A stretch of 64,000 nt of DNA from Fibrobacter sp. UWT2 (GTDB lineage Bacteria > Fibrobacterota > Fibrobacteria > Fibrobacterales > Fibrobacteraceae). The notes below the pieces were generated by a model that worked only from the letters and a program-made list of their open reading frames with translations, ran no database searches and was not told the DNA's origin. The translations under genes were made by a program, and so were the position numbers. Shown here piece by piece: positions 35,702 through 43,044 of the stretch (positions are counted from its first letter, which is position 1; each line of letters begins with the position of its first letter). The stretch is taken from NCBI RefSeq assembly GCF_900142545.1, contig NZ_FRBF01000009.1, positions 62,001-126,000 of the forward strand. The letters are read 5' to 3'.

Positions 35702-36832
35702 ATGAAGAAGAATTTATTTAGCGGGATTTTGTCGGGCTTTGCTGCGGTTGCAGCTGTGGCGGGAGCCTTTTATGTTGGCTTTAATTCGCCTGTAGAAGTT
35801 GCAACGCCGTGGGAGTCTATCGGTGGTTGCGGTGCAGGTGGTTCCGGCGGTGGTTCTGGCGATGGAATCAAGTGGATTGGCCAGGGTGTTTCTGGCGGTT
35901 ATCTTGAGGCCGAAGTCTTTACCAAGTATAACGTAGGCCAAAACTTTACGGGCGTGTCGTTTACGCCGCATCTGTCGATTAAGCCTACTTGGTCCACCAA
36001 GCTTGGCGTGTCCATTCCGTGGATGAGCCACAGCGGCGAAGTGCAGTACCGCAGCAACCAGATTCCGACCGACCGCACGACGGGCGGCTTGGGCGATGTC
36101 AGCATTGACTTTAGCAAGACCATCGGTAGCGGGGGAGCCGCATCGCTTTCGGCAAGCCTCACCATTCCGACGGGTCAGTACGATATCAAGCGCGGAACCG
36201 ACGCTGCCGAAGAAATCTTGCCGAGTAGCTTCCAGAAGGGCTCGGGTCTGTATTCGCTCACGCTCGGCTGGGATTACAGCCGCGATACCGATAAGGGCAT
36301 TTGGCTTTACGGCTTAAGCTACACGCATCCGTTTGCGATGCACTTGATTTCGGGTGAAAATGAATTCAACGATTCTTACTGGAAGGACATGGACCACGAT
36401 GGCAAACGCTTCGAGTACCGCTTCAAGCCTTATGGCGAAAACGACTTGGGCGCTTATACGCCGCCTTCCGTAGGTGGCTCCATTGCTTACGGCTACCGCG
36501 GTCGTCCGGGAATCGTTCAGAGTTTCGGTGTGAATTTCTCCATACCGCTCGGTGTCGCTTGGATTAACTCCGAAAAGGCTGGGACCTACGACCCCCGCCC
36601 GGACCCTGATCATCAGGCGTGGTCCGTGGCGTTTGCCTACGGTATTGAATTTTCGAATGCCGACTTCCCGGTGTTCCTCGCCCTTTCGGTGCCGCTGCAT
36701 GACAAGAGCAACGCCGCTGATCCGAAGGATGAATACGACGAATCCCCGATGCGCAAGTGGGATGCTCCGGACTGGAGCGACTTTGGCCAGCAGTGGACCA
36801 TCGCCGTCGGCATCAAGGGAAGTTTCTTCTAA
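35702..36832 (+). CDS. outer-membrane barrel-like protein with glycine-rich N-terminal segment
   Basis: A 376-residue protein with an N-terminal hydrophobic signal or anchor (about 1-28), then an odd stretch with GGCGAGGSGGGSGDG (residues 42-56) holding one Cys, then a region of amphipathic strands (LSASLTIPTGQYDIKRG, SLTLGWDYSR, GVNFSIPLGVAW) ending GIKGSFF, with terminal Phe as in outer-membrane barrels. It resembles, in outline, the phenol-degradation MetA-like/OmpP1 transport barrels. GAGGT lies before the ATG. Function unknown. Confidence 0.65.
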   Translation: MKKNLFSGILSGFAAVAAVAGAFYVGFNSPVEVATPWESIGGCGAGGSGGGSGDGIKWIGQGVSGGYLEAEVFTKYNVGQNFTGVSFTPHLSIKPTWSTKLGVSIPWMSHSGEVQYRSNQIPTDRTTGGLGDVSIDFSKTIGSGGAASLSASLTIPTGQYDIKRGTDAAEEILPSSFQKGSGLYSLTLGWDYSRDTDKGIWLYGLSYTHPFAMHLISGENEFNDSYWKDMDHDGKRFEYRFKPYGENDLGAYTPPSVGGSIAYGYRGRPGIVQSFGVNFSIPLGVAWINSEKAGTYDPRPDPDHQAWSVAFAYGIEFSNADFPVFLALSVPLHDKSNAADPKDEYDESPMRKWDAPDWSDFGQQWTIAVGIKGSFF

Positions 36833-37738
36833 TTACGCCCTAGGGTGCGTCTTCTTGAAGGCGGCGCGCAGGCGTTCTGCATTTACATGAGTGTAAACCT
36901 GAGTGGTGGAGATGTTCGAATGACCGAGCATCTCTTTGACGCTCATGATTTCGGCGCCGTTTTCGAGCAGGTGCGTAGCAAAGCTATGGCGGAGCACGTG
37001 CGGGCTAGCCTTGCCTTCCCAGCCGATTTCTCGAAGCAAGTGCTGGATGTCGTTGCGTAGCGTGCGCAGGCCGAAAGGCTTGCCGTCGTCGCTCAAGAAT
37101 ACGTAGCCCGTGGCAGTCGGCAGGTGTCCTGCCTCTAGTTGCATTTGCTTGTAATTTGCGATGCGTGCGATAAAACTTTCGGTCAGCGGAACGATGCGTT
37201 CCTTGTTGCCTTTGCCGAGAACGCGGACTAGGAAATCATGTTCGTTAATGCGGTCCCAAGTAAGGTTCTGGCATTCCGAAATACGTAGTCCGGAACCGTA
37301 AATCAGTTCTAGCAGAATGCGGGCGCGCACTTGTTGCAGCGTCGGCTTTTCAGGGAGCTCCGGAAATTTTTCTTCGGCTAGGTCCTTTTGCCCAAGAACA
37401 TTTACCAAGCGCTTGGGGCGCTTGGGCATGGGAACGTTTTCGGCCGGATTCTTTTCGACGATTTTACTCTTGACCAGGTACTTGCCGAAACTTTTCAAGG
37501 CGGCCAGGTGTTCGCAAATGCTTGTAGGTGCAAGCTTCTGCTTCATCTTCAAGTCCCATACGAATGTCTTGACGCTGGATTCCGAGAAAGCGTTGAGTGG
37601 AAATTCAGCGGCGCCTTCGCCGAGATGCTCGATGAACTTCGTAAGCGACTTGCGATAGGTGTCTACCGTGCGTGGCGAAAAGCGGCGCCTATCCGCGATA
37701 TACTGCAAATAGCCTGCGATGTGTTCAGAAAGATTCAT
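36833..37738 (-). CDS. xerD: XerC/XerD-type tyrosine recombinase
   Basis: A 301-residue recombinase. An N-terminal SAM-like DNA-binding domain (1-100) and the catalytic domain carry all conserved residues: R152 (YGSGLRISE), K176 (LGKGNKERI), H247 and R250 (HVLRHSFATHLL), H273 (LGHSNIS) and the nucleophile Y282 (VYTHVNAERL). Length and motifs fit the chromosome-dimer resolving XerC/XerD class rather than a phage integrase; which of the two cannot be settled from one gene. It is convergent with the gene ending at 36832 and no att or dif-like site was seen next to it. Confidence 0.88.
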   Translation of the reverse strand: MNLSEHIAGYLQYIADRRRFSPRTVDTYRKSLTKFIEHLGEGAAEFPLNAFSESSVKTFVWDLKMKQKLAPTSICEHLAALKSFGKYLVKSKIVEKNPAENVPMPKRPKRLVNVLGQKDLAEEKFPELPEKPTLQQVRARILLELIYGSGLRISECQNLTWDRINEHDFLVRVLGKGNKERIVPLTESFIARIANYKQMQLEAGHLPTATGYVFLSDDGKPFGLRTLRNDIQHLLREIGWEGKASPHVLRHSFATHLLENGAEIMSVKEMLGHSNISTTQVYTHVNAERLRAAFKKTHPRA

Positions 37739-37796
37739 TTATAGCGCTTCTTATGTGGTCTACGGAACAAAAATAATCTATCTTGATGGTCAAAGT

Positions 37797-39065
37797 ATGA
37801 CATTTGCGAAAAATTCTGTTTGTATTGCTTTAATTGCTGTTGCTAGTTCTTTTGCCGCCGACCGTGTGGTAGGTGCGAATGCGACCTTGGATATTGAACC
37901 GGGTGCGCGCTCTGCCGCTTTGGGTTCTGCGACAATGGCTGTTGATGGCGATTACCTGGGGCTCATGTCTAACCCCTACCAGCTTGCAAATGTCAATTAC
38001 GCGTGGGCTTCTTTCTCACATACCGAATACTATGAAGATACAAAGTATGACTACGCCTCGGCGGTGGTGCCGCTAGGTGCAGGTCAGGGCTTGGGTATTT
38101 CTTTTTCCAGGTTCGGTGCAGACGATATCCCTTACATTAAAGAAGGTGAGCCCCTGCCTGAAGGTTCCAACTACAATACCCTTTCTATTGCAGACTGGGT
38201 GTTCTCGGCAACCTTTGGCCGCAAGCTGACTGACCGCTTGGAATTGGGTGTTGGCTTCCATGGCCTTTACCGCGATATGGACCAGACCGGTTGGGGCTTC
38301 CGTGGCGATGCCGGACTTCGTTTCCGCGCCGTAGATGAACTTTATGTATCGGGCCTCTTGAAGGGTTGGACTTCTTCGGCGACCAGCTGGGAGTCGGGGG
38401 AGTTTGAATACACTTCGCCGGAGTTTTATCTTGCTGCCAGCTATGGACTTCCGGTGCCTTACTTGTACGGTAAGCTGAATGTTTACTGGCAGGGTGCAGG
38501 CCTGTTCCACCGTGAAGCCCGTGATTTGGATTTCGAAACGGACGAAAGCCGCGGTAAGCGTGTTTGGGAAGATCCGCTGGACTGGCTTTCGGGCGGTCGC
38601 GGGGGTCTTGAATACACCTTTGACTTCGGCCTTTCTCTGCGCGCAGGCCTCTCTAGCTTTACCACGCTCCAGAGCGTGACCGCGGGTGCGGGTCTAGTTA
38701 TTGCAAAATTTGTAAAAGTCGATTACGCGTTTGAATCCCATCCGGTGCTTTCGCCGGTGCATCGCGTGAGCGTGAGCATCAGTCCTTACTTGTTCTCTCA
38801 TGCCCCGAGGCAGGGTACGCCCGAAGTTAAGGCAAGTTCCAAGGCCGTCGTGGCCGAGGAACCCGAAGAAAGCGACGCCGCCTACGAGGCCATGGAACGG
38901 GAATCCTACGAATCGCCGGCCGCGGCTGAAACTCCTGCCGCTACAGAGTCCTCTGCGCCTTCTGAGAGCGCCGTGGAAGAACTCGTCCCGGCGCCGGAAC
39001 AGGTGCAAAATCGGCCAGAAAAGCCAAATATCGTCGAAACGGACGATGAAGTCCTTGAACCCTAG
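37797..39065 (+). CDS. PorV/UPF0164-like outer-membrane protein with acidic C-terminal tail
   Basis: A 422-residue exported protein; the ATG at 37797 gives MTFAKNSVCIALIAVASSFAADR. Right after the signal peptide comes EPGARSAALGSATMAVDGDYLGLMSNPYQLANV, which fits the GaRxxamGgA...NPA hallmark of the PorV/PorQ/UPF0164 barrels, related to FadL. About 300 residues of barrel strands follow, then an ~85-residue Glu/Pro/Ala-rich tail, unusual for the family, probably in the periplasm. In Bacteroidota PorV is the type IX secretion shuttle; its role here is inferred. Confidence 0.7.
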   Translation: MTFAKNSVCIALIAVASSFAADRVVGANATLDIEPGARSAALGSATMAVDGDYLGLMSNPYQLANVNYAWASFSHTEYYEDTKYDYASAVVPLGAGQGLGISFSRFGADDIPYIKEGEPLPEGSNYNTLSIADWVFSATFGRKLTDRLELGVGFHGLYRDMDQTGWGFRGDAGLRFRAVDELYVSGLLKGWTSSATSWESGEFEYTSPEFYLAASYGLPVPYLYGKLNVYWQGAGLFHREARDLDFETDESRGKRVWEDPLDWLSGGRGGLEYTFDFGLSLRAGLSSFTTLQSVTAGAGLVIAKFVKVDYAFESHPVLSPVHRVSVSISPYLFSHAPRQGTPEVKASSKAVVAEEPEESDAAYEAMERESYESPAAAETPAATESSAPSESAVEELVPAPEQVQNRPEKPNIVETDDEVLEP

Positions 39066-39077
39066 TCAATATTAGTC

Positions 39078-39089
39078 TATATTTTTAGC
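39078..39089 (+). promoter_or_regulatory. candidate -10 box of the STAS gene
   Basis: TATATT at 39078-39083 lies six bases before the ATG at 39090, again without a ribosome-binding site between. It suggests that the STAS-led genes have their own, leaderless transcript, separate from the PorV-like gene 24 bases upstream. Confidence 0.4.
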
Positions 39090-39764
39090 ATGCCCCAATT
39101 AAAGAATTATCGCGAAGTTGGAATTTTTGATTTGTTGTCTGCCCCCCTGAATCCGATTGGGGCTTTTGACGCAGAACAGTTTAAGAAAGACGTTCGCGCT
39201 TTACTCGCTGAAAAGACCGATGAAAAGTTTTTGGCAGTCGATTTGACTGGTCTTGACTTTGTCTATAGCGATGCTTATAATGCATTTATCCAGTTCCAGC
39301 AGGAAATGGACGATCGTAAGGGTATGTTTGCCATTTTGACAAACAACCAGACGATTCTGGATGGCCTCAAGAAGGCCGGCCTCGACAAGAACATCAAGGT
39401 TTTTGCTTATGAAGCAGACATGATGTCGTTCTCGCTGCAGGCTAGCGCTCCCGCCGAAAGCAAGCCCGAAGTCGAAGTGGTTCCTGAAGAACCGGCTCCG
39501 GTTGCCTCCCAGAATATGGGTAGCACCATGGGTTCTATCGAAGGCGCTCCGTCTGCACACTTGGATCGTCATACAGGCGCACATCGTCGCTTTACCAAGA
39601 GCTTCAACGCTATTGCTAAAGAAGAACCCGAGGAAAATACTTCCAATAAGAAGGGTCTCGACGTTCCGTTCGATGACGAACCGTCTTCGGCAAAGACTGT
39701 TATTATTGTAGTACTCTTGTTGCTTGCAGCGGTGGGCGGAATTCTCGCGTTCTTCTGCATCTAG
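39090..39764 (+). CDS. STAS-domain protein with C-terminal membrane anchor
   Basis: A 224-residue protein. Residues 1 to about 112 form a STAS domain (FLAVDLTGLDFVYSDAYNAFIQF; MFAILTNNQTILDGLKKAGL), with Ser60 at the position phosphorylated in anti-anti-sigma factors. An acidic Pro/Glu linker follows, then a segment with HLDRHTGAHRRFTKS, then a single hydrophobic helix (about 203-224) at the very end. So a cytoplasmic STAS module would be tethered to the membrane by its tail. No kinase or phosphatase partner is nearby. It is followed within five bases by the LytM-like gene. Confidence 0.75.
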   Translation: MPQLKNYREVGIFDLLSAPLNPIGAFDAEQFKKDVRALLAEKTDEKFLAVDLTGLDFVYSDAYNAFIQFQQEMDDRKGMFAILTNNQTILDGLKKAGLDKNIKVFAYEADMMSFSLQASAPAESKPEVEVVPEEPAPVASQNMGSTMGSIEGAPSAHLDRHTGAHRRFTKSFNAIAKEEPEENTSNKKGLDVPFDDEPSSAKTVIIVVLLLLAAVGGILAFFCI

Positions 39765-39768
39765 TCCG

Positions 39769-40689
39769 ATGCCTGTTGAGTTTCAAGAATACAAAAGAAA
39801 GCGTAAATCTTTCAATAACCAACATAAGTTTCCTTTAATCCGACTGGTGCTCGTAGCCGTAGCCGCCTTTATGGCGTATTGGTCGGGTCTTGTTTCTAAA
39901 ATCGCCGATGCACTTCCGCTTCCGGGCAACAAGGAAGAAATTCCCGTTGAAACTTGGGAGACTCGTTGTGCGGCTTACGGAGGAACTCCCTTCCAGTTAA
40001 AACTGGGCCTTGCCCAGTGTTCCTGGATCGTGGTGGATTCTGTTCCGGTGCATCGTTTGCCGAACCCCTTCCTGCGTTACGTGGCTGGGCTTCGCAAGTC
40101 CGAAAAGTCCAAACTCCATTGGATTGCCCCGGTGCAAAATATTGAAAGCCCCTTGTTGGTGATGCACGAAGACAGCGTAACCTCTGTCTATTTACGTTAT
40201 ATGAAACCAGACTCCACCTATATGTGGGTGTCCAAGACGACGGGTTGCAAGTTCCCGGGGGTATGCCCGCGTCTTCCGTTGGAATGGTCTGCGCTTTCCA
40301 TTGATGAAGGCTTTGACTTCGAAGGCCAGGAATCCCTGTTGGCTATGGATGTCTTTAGCGGTATTGGAGAGGCTCCGATTTATCCGGTACTTTCCGGCCG
40401 TATTCTTGAATCGGGCAAAGATTCTTTAGGTTACTTTGTTGAAATTGATCACGGATACAATGTGACCAGCAAAACGTCGGGTATGGGCGCCTTGAATGAC
40501 TCCTTGTCGGTGGGCGATACCGTTGGCGTTCAATCGGTACTCGGCAGGCTTTCGCCGAAAGACAGTGCCACCTTCTTTTTGTCTGTCCGCCTGAATGGAC
40601 AATTCGTTCGCTGGAATGAATTCTACACTTCGACCCATCCGGTCTCTCCAGATTCCATTGCGGCATTTGAAAAGTTGAACGGTTTTTAA
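39769..40689 (+). CDS. membrane-anchored protein with degenerate LytM/M23-like domain
   Basis: A 306-residue protein with a basic cytoplasmic N-terminus, one membrane helix (FPLIRLVLVAVAAFMAYW, about 24-41) and a periplasmic domain. Residues about 218-296 follow the LytM/M23 pattern: LSGRILESGKDSLGYFVEIDHGYNV, then SLSVGDTVGVQSVLGRLS, then the strand where the catalytic HxH should be, here FLSVRLNGQ. The zinc histidines are missing, so it is likely an inactive LytM fold, like the EnvC or NlpD regulators of amidases. The ATG at 39769 is four bases after the STAS gene. Confidence 0.65.
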   Translation: MPVEFQEYKRKRKSFNNQHKFPLIRLVLVAVAAFMAYWSGLVSKIADALPLPGNKEEIPVETWETRCAAYGGTPFQLKLGLAQCSWIVVDSVPVHRLPNPFLRYVAGLRKSEKSKLHWIAPVQNIESPLLVMHEDSVTSVYLRYMKPDSTYMWVSKTTGCKFPGVCPRLPLEWSALSIDEGFDFEGQESLLAMDVFSGIGEAPIYPVLSGRILESGKDSLGYFVEIDHGYNVTSKTSGMGALNDSLSVGDTVGVQSVLGRLSPKDSATFFLSVRLNGQFVRWNEFYTSTHPVSPDSIAAFEKLNGF

Positions 40690-40702
40690 TACCTTTGGTC
40701 TC

Positions 40703-41821
40703 ATGAACCGTCTTCGTTCTAAATACATGTTTTTTGGATTGCTGTGGATCTTGTGCGCCGTCCTGTTTTTTGTGGGCTGCGAAAAAGGTACCGACGGTCC
40801 CTTGAAAGTATCTGAAGACGATTTTTCTTACGATGGTGATGGTTTCTTTGCGTATGCGCGTCTAGATTCTGGCAAGACGATTCACTTGTCCAAGGATACT
40901 CTGTATTTGGACATGGGAAAGATGTATACGTTTTCGAACTGTGCGCTGAAGGACATAAATTTGTCCTTCAACAAGGTCGATTCGGTGCTGTGGATTGCGC
41001 CGACGCTTTCGATTCATGCAACGGCCGAAGATTGTGCCGCACCTTTTTACCGCCCCGACACGACTCTTAAAATGCAGCTAACGTCGGAACAGATGAAAGG
41101 TGTTGGCGTCATCAAGGTGAAAAACGATGCGGATACGGCGCTGGATTCCATTATTCTTCGCCGCGGAAACATCAAGAAGGATACCTTCTACGTGTATCTG
41201 GATTCCTCTTTTGCTGATCCGCATGCATATCCCCTGCGTACAAAAGACCAGAAGAACGGCAAGGACGTTCCTACGATCCTTCGCGTGCTGGATTCGCTCA
41301 CGCCTCGAGTGTTCTACTGGCGTACCATGAAGTCGACCTGTACGCACCGTGTGGATGTGTGCGATGAAACGAATGCCGACACCATTTACCCGACGAGTTG
41401 GAAAATTAACGATACCAACTTGGTGCCGGTGCATTACTCCTGTGCCGATTCCGAACTGACGTACTGCATTAATTCCAAGTGGGAAAACGATTCGACGGCG
41501 TTGGGAAAGGTTCAGGATCGCCCTGATACCATTTGGCATTACAGCACTTACTATACCGAGAAAATCCCGGAATGCGGAACTTATAGCTCTTTTGCGATTA
41601 GCAACTTTACGGTAGGTAACCGTGCGCGCTTTATTCGAGAACTGTTTACACCAGACGATGAAGAAACTTTCTGCGGACCGAATTCCAAGAAAGATTGGAT
41701 GGTCTACAGTTTGTCGGCAGGTGGAATGGTAACGGATTCCGATAGCGTTACGGTGCTGGATACTTTGTCTAAAATTTGGAATGACGCAACCGTTGCGCCT
41801 GATACGCTGATAGAAAAATGA
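40703..41821 (+). CDS. lipoprotein, function unknown
   Basis: A 372-residue lipoprotein; MNRLRSKYMFFGLLWILCAVLFFVGC gives the lipobox FVGC with Cys at 26. The mature part is rich in Asp, Thr and Cys (pairs such as CTHRVDVC and CADSELTYC), which suggests disulfide bonds in the periplasm. No family is recognised. It starts 13 bases after the LytM-like gene and its stop overlaps the NUDIX start codon (ATGA), so it belongs to the same run of genes. Confidence 0.7.
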   Translation: MNRLRSKYMFFGLLWILCAVLFFVGCEKGTDGPLKVSEDDFSYDGDGFFAYARLDSGKTIHLSKDTLYLDMGKMYTFSNCALKDINLSFNKVDSVLWIAPTLSIHATAEDCAAPFYRPDTTLKMQLTSEQMKGVGVIKVKNDADTALDSIILRRGNIKKDTFYVYLDSSFADPHAYPLRTKDQKNGKDVPTILRVLDSLTPRVFYWRTMKSTCTHRVDVCDETNADTIYPTSWKINDTNLVPVHYSCADSELTYCINSKWENDSTALGKVQDRPDTIWHYSTYYTEKIPECGTYSSFAISNFTVGNRARFIRELFTPDDEETFCGPNSKKDWMVYSLSAGGMVTDSDSVTVLDTLSKIWNDATVAPDTLIEK

Positions 41822-42534
41822 TCGAATATACCTATTCTCCTGAAATTGCCGAGGCGGACCGCCCGATTATCCTTGAATCTCGCATTTACAAGGAATGGCT
41901 CGAAAACGTTCAAAAGAAATTTATCGTTACCAAAGTCCACTTTTCGTCGGTGGATTTTTTGCGTAAAGGCCGCCAGCCGCTATTCATTAAACTTATCGCG
42001 ACGGCAACACTTCCGGATGGCCGCCCGGTGCATGGAATCGTGCTGGTGCGTGGCAATGCCGTGGGTGTCTTGGTGGTACTCCGCTGTGAAGGCAAGAAGT
42101 ATTTGCTGCTGGTAAAGCAGCCGCGATTTGCGATTAGCGAACAGGCATCTCTCGAAATTCCGGCGGGAATTTTAGACTGGACGGGCGATTACCGCAAGGT
42201 AGCTCTTAGCGAACTCGAAGAAGAAGCCCAAATCAAGGCCGATGATTCTGAACTGATTGACTTGATGGATTTCTGGTACAAGGGCAAAAGTGACGGCTTT
42301 GCCGCCAGCTGCGGGCTCTTGGATGAACGCATTCGCCTGTACGCCATTGAACGCGACGTGACGCCGGAACAGCTTAAGGCGATGGACGGCAAGGACCAGG
42401 AATATACCGAAGAAATCGAGTGGATTAAGACCGTGGTGATGCCTTACGAAGAGGCCGCCCACGAATTTATCGATGGAAAAAATCTGATTGCGCTCTTCTT
42501 GTACGAACGCTGGCTCAAGAGAAACGAGGTGTGA
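41818..42534 (+). CDS. NUDIX hydrolase, ADP-sugar diphosphatase-like
   Basis: A 238-residue cytosolic enzyme. The NUDIX box reads as GILDWT-G-DYRKVAL-SELEEEAQI: the core glutamates (ELEEE) that bind Mg2+ are present, while the usual Arg is Ser and the later Gly is Gln. The surrounding LEIPAGILDW, the S-C-G-L-x-D-E segment and the C-terminal ALFLYERWLKR resemble plant NUDX14-type ADP-sugar diphosphatases. That would make the substrate ADP-glucose or a related sugar nucleotide, a possible link to glycogen; this is inference. Its start overlaps the lipoprotein stop by four bases. Confidence 0.8.
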   Translation: MIEYTYSPEIAEADRPIILESRIYKEWLENVQKKFIVTKVHFSSVDFLRKGRQPLFIKLIATATLPDGRPVHGIVLVRGNAVGVLVVLRCEGKKYLLLVKQPRFAISEQASLEIPAGILDWTGDYRKVALSELEEEAQIKADDSELIDLMDFWYKGKSDGFAASCGLLDERIRLYAIERDVTPEQLKAMDGKDQEYTEEIEWIKTVVMPYEEAAHEFIDGKNLIALFLYERWLKRNEV

Positions 42535-42565
42535 GCTCGGCGCAAGGCGCCTCTGAGGAATGAGC
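42532..42565 (+). repeat. 34-nt palindromic repeat, copy B
   Basis: It starts on the TGA stop codon of the NUDIX gene and carries the perfect hairpin GGCGC-AAG-GCGCC, flanked like copy A (14396-14429) by TGAGCTC and TCTGAGGAATGAGC. The stem differs from copy A by a compensating C-G for T-A pair, which argues that the hairpin itself is conserved. No T-run follows. Confidence 0.6.
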
Positions 42566-42575
42566 TGATTGCTCG

Positions 42576-42788
42576 TTACCAGTTCCCGATATTATTTATC
42601 GTCAGGCCTAGGAAGAAAACCGTCAGGTAGCCGTACCAGAGTCCCGTAAGCACGTAGTTGAGCTTGCGCTTGTAGGCCTTGGGTTCATTCTTGTTCTTTT
42701 CGCGAATGATAAGGATGTTCTTGCGCAGAAAATAAGCGCAGCCAGCAAGACCGATAAGTGAAGCGAGAATCAAAAGTACGTAAGCCAT
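42576..42788 (-). CDS. small two-helix membrane protein
   Basis: A 70-residue protein with two membrane helices (about 2-20 and 45-63) separated by a strongly basic loop (RKNILIIREKNKNEPKAYKRK) that should face the cytoplasm. I use the ATG at 42788; the longer open frame upstream runs through heptamer repeats. TACATT lies six bases before the ATG, similar to the TATATT arrangement seen elsewhere. No family is recognised; the balance of hydrophobic and charged segments supports a real gene. Confidence 0.6.
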   Translation of the reverse strand: MAYVLLILASLIGLAGCAYFLRKNILIIREKNKNEPKAYKRKLNYVLTGLWYGYLTVFFLGLTINNIGNW

Positions 42789-42810
42789 GGTGTAAATGTA
42801 GCAATTATGG

Positions 42811-42859
42811 AACAGTAGGCAGTAAGAAGTAGACAGTAGGAAGTTGGATGTAGGCGGTG
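42811..42859 (-). repeat. heptamer repeat array, about seven units
   Basis: On the minus strand, seven consecutive 7-base units related to TACTKYC occupy the leader region of the small membrane protein gene. The four units at 42811-42838 match four units at 17691-17718 in the same order. Units further from the gene (42839-42859) are more diverged. It is probably a short tandem repeat family dispersed in the genome. Confidence 0.7.
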
Positions 42860-43044
42860 GGATAAACATTAGTCATCCCACATCCATAATCGTCTGTTTT
42901 CGCCCTCATTTCTTGAAAATCCGGTTGCCTAGACCCTAAAAAATTTCTCTATTTGTTCTGTCTTGACGTTCGTGGACCCGATTTAGGCTTAAATGAGCAG
43001 ATTTCGGGGCCGTATGCGAACGCCGTTTATTATACGAGGTCTAT

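Noticed and set aside
36833-37738. Tyrosine recombinase as a sign of a mobile element
   Set aside because: Length and motifs fit the housekeeping XerC/XerD class; no tRNA, att repeat, phage or plasmid gene is nearby.
42789-42869. N-terminal extension of the small membrane protein to 97 residues
   Set aside because: The extra codons are translated heptamer repeats; the ATG at 42788 gives a compact two-helix protein with a promoter-like box just upstream.
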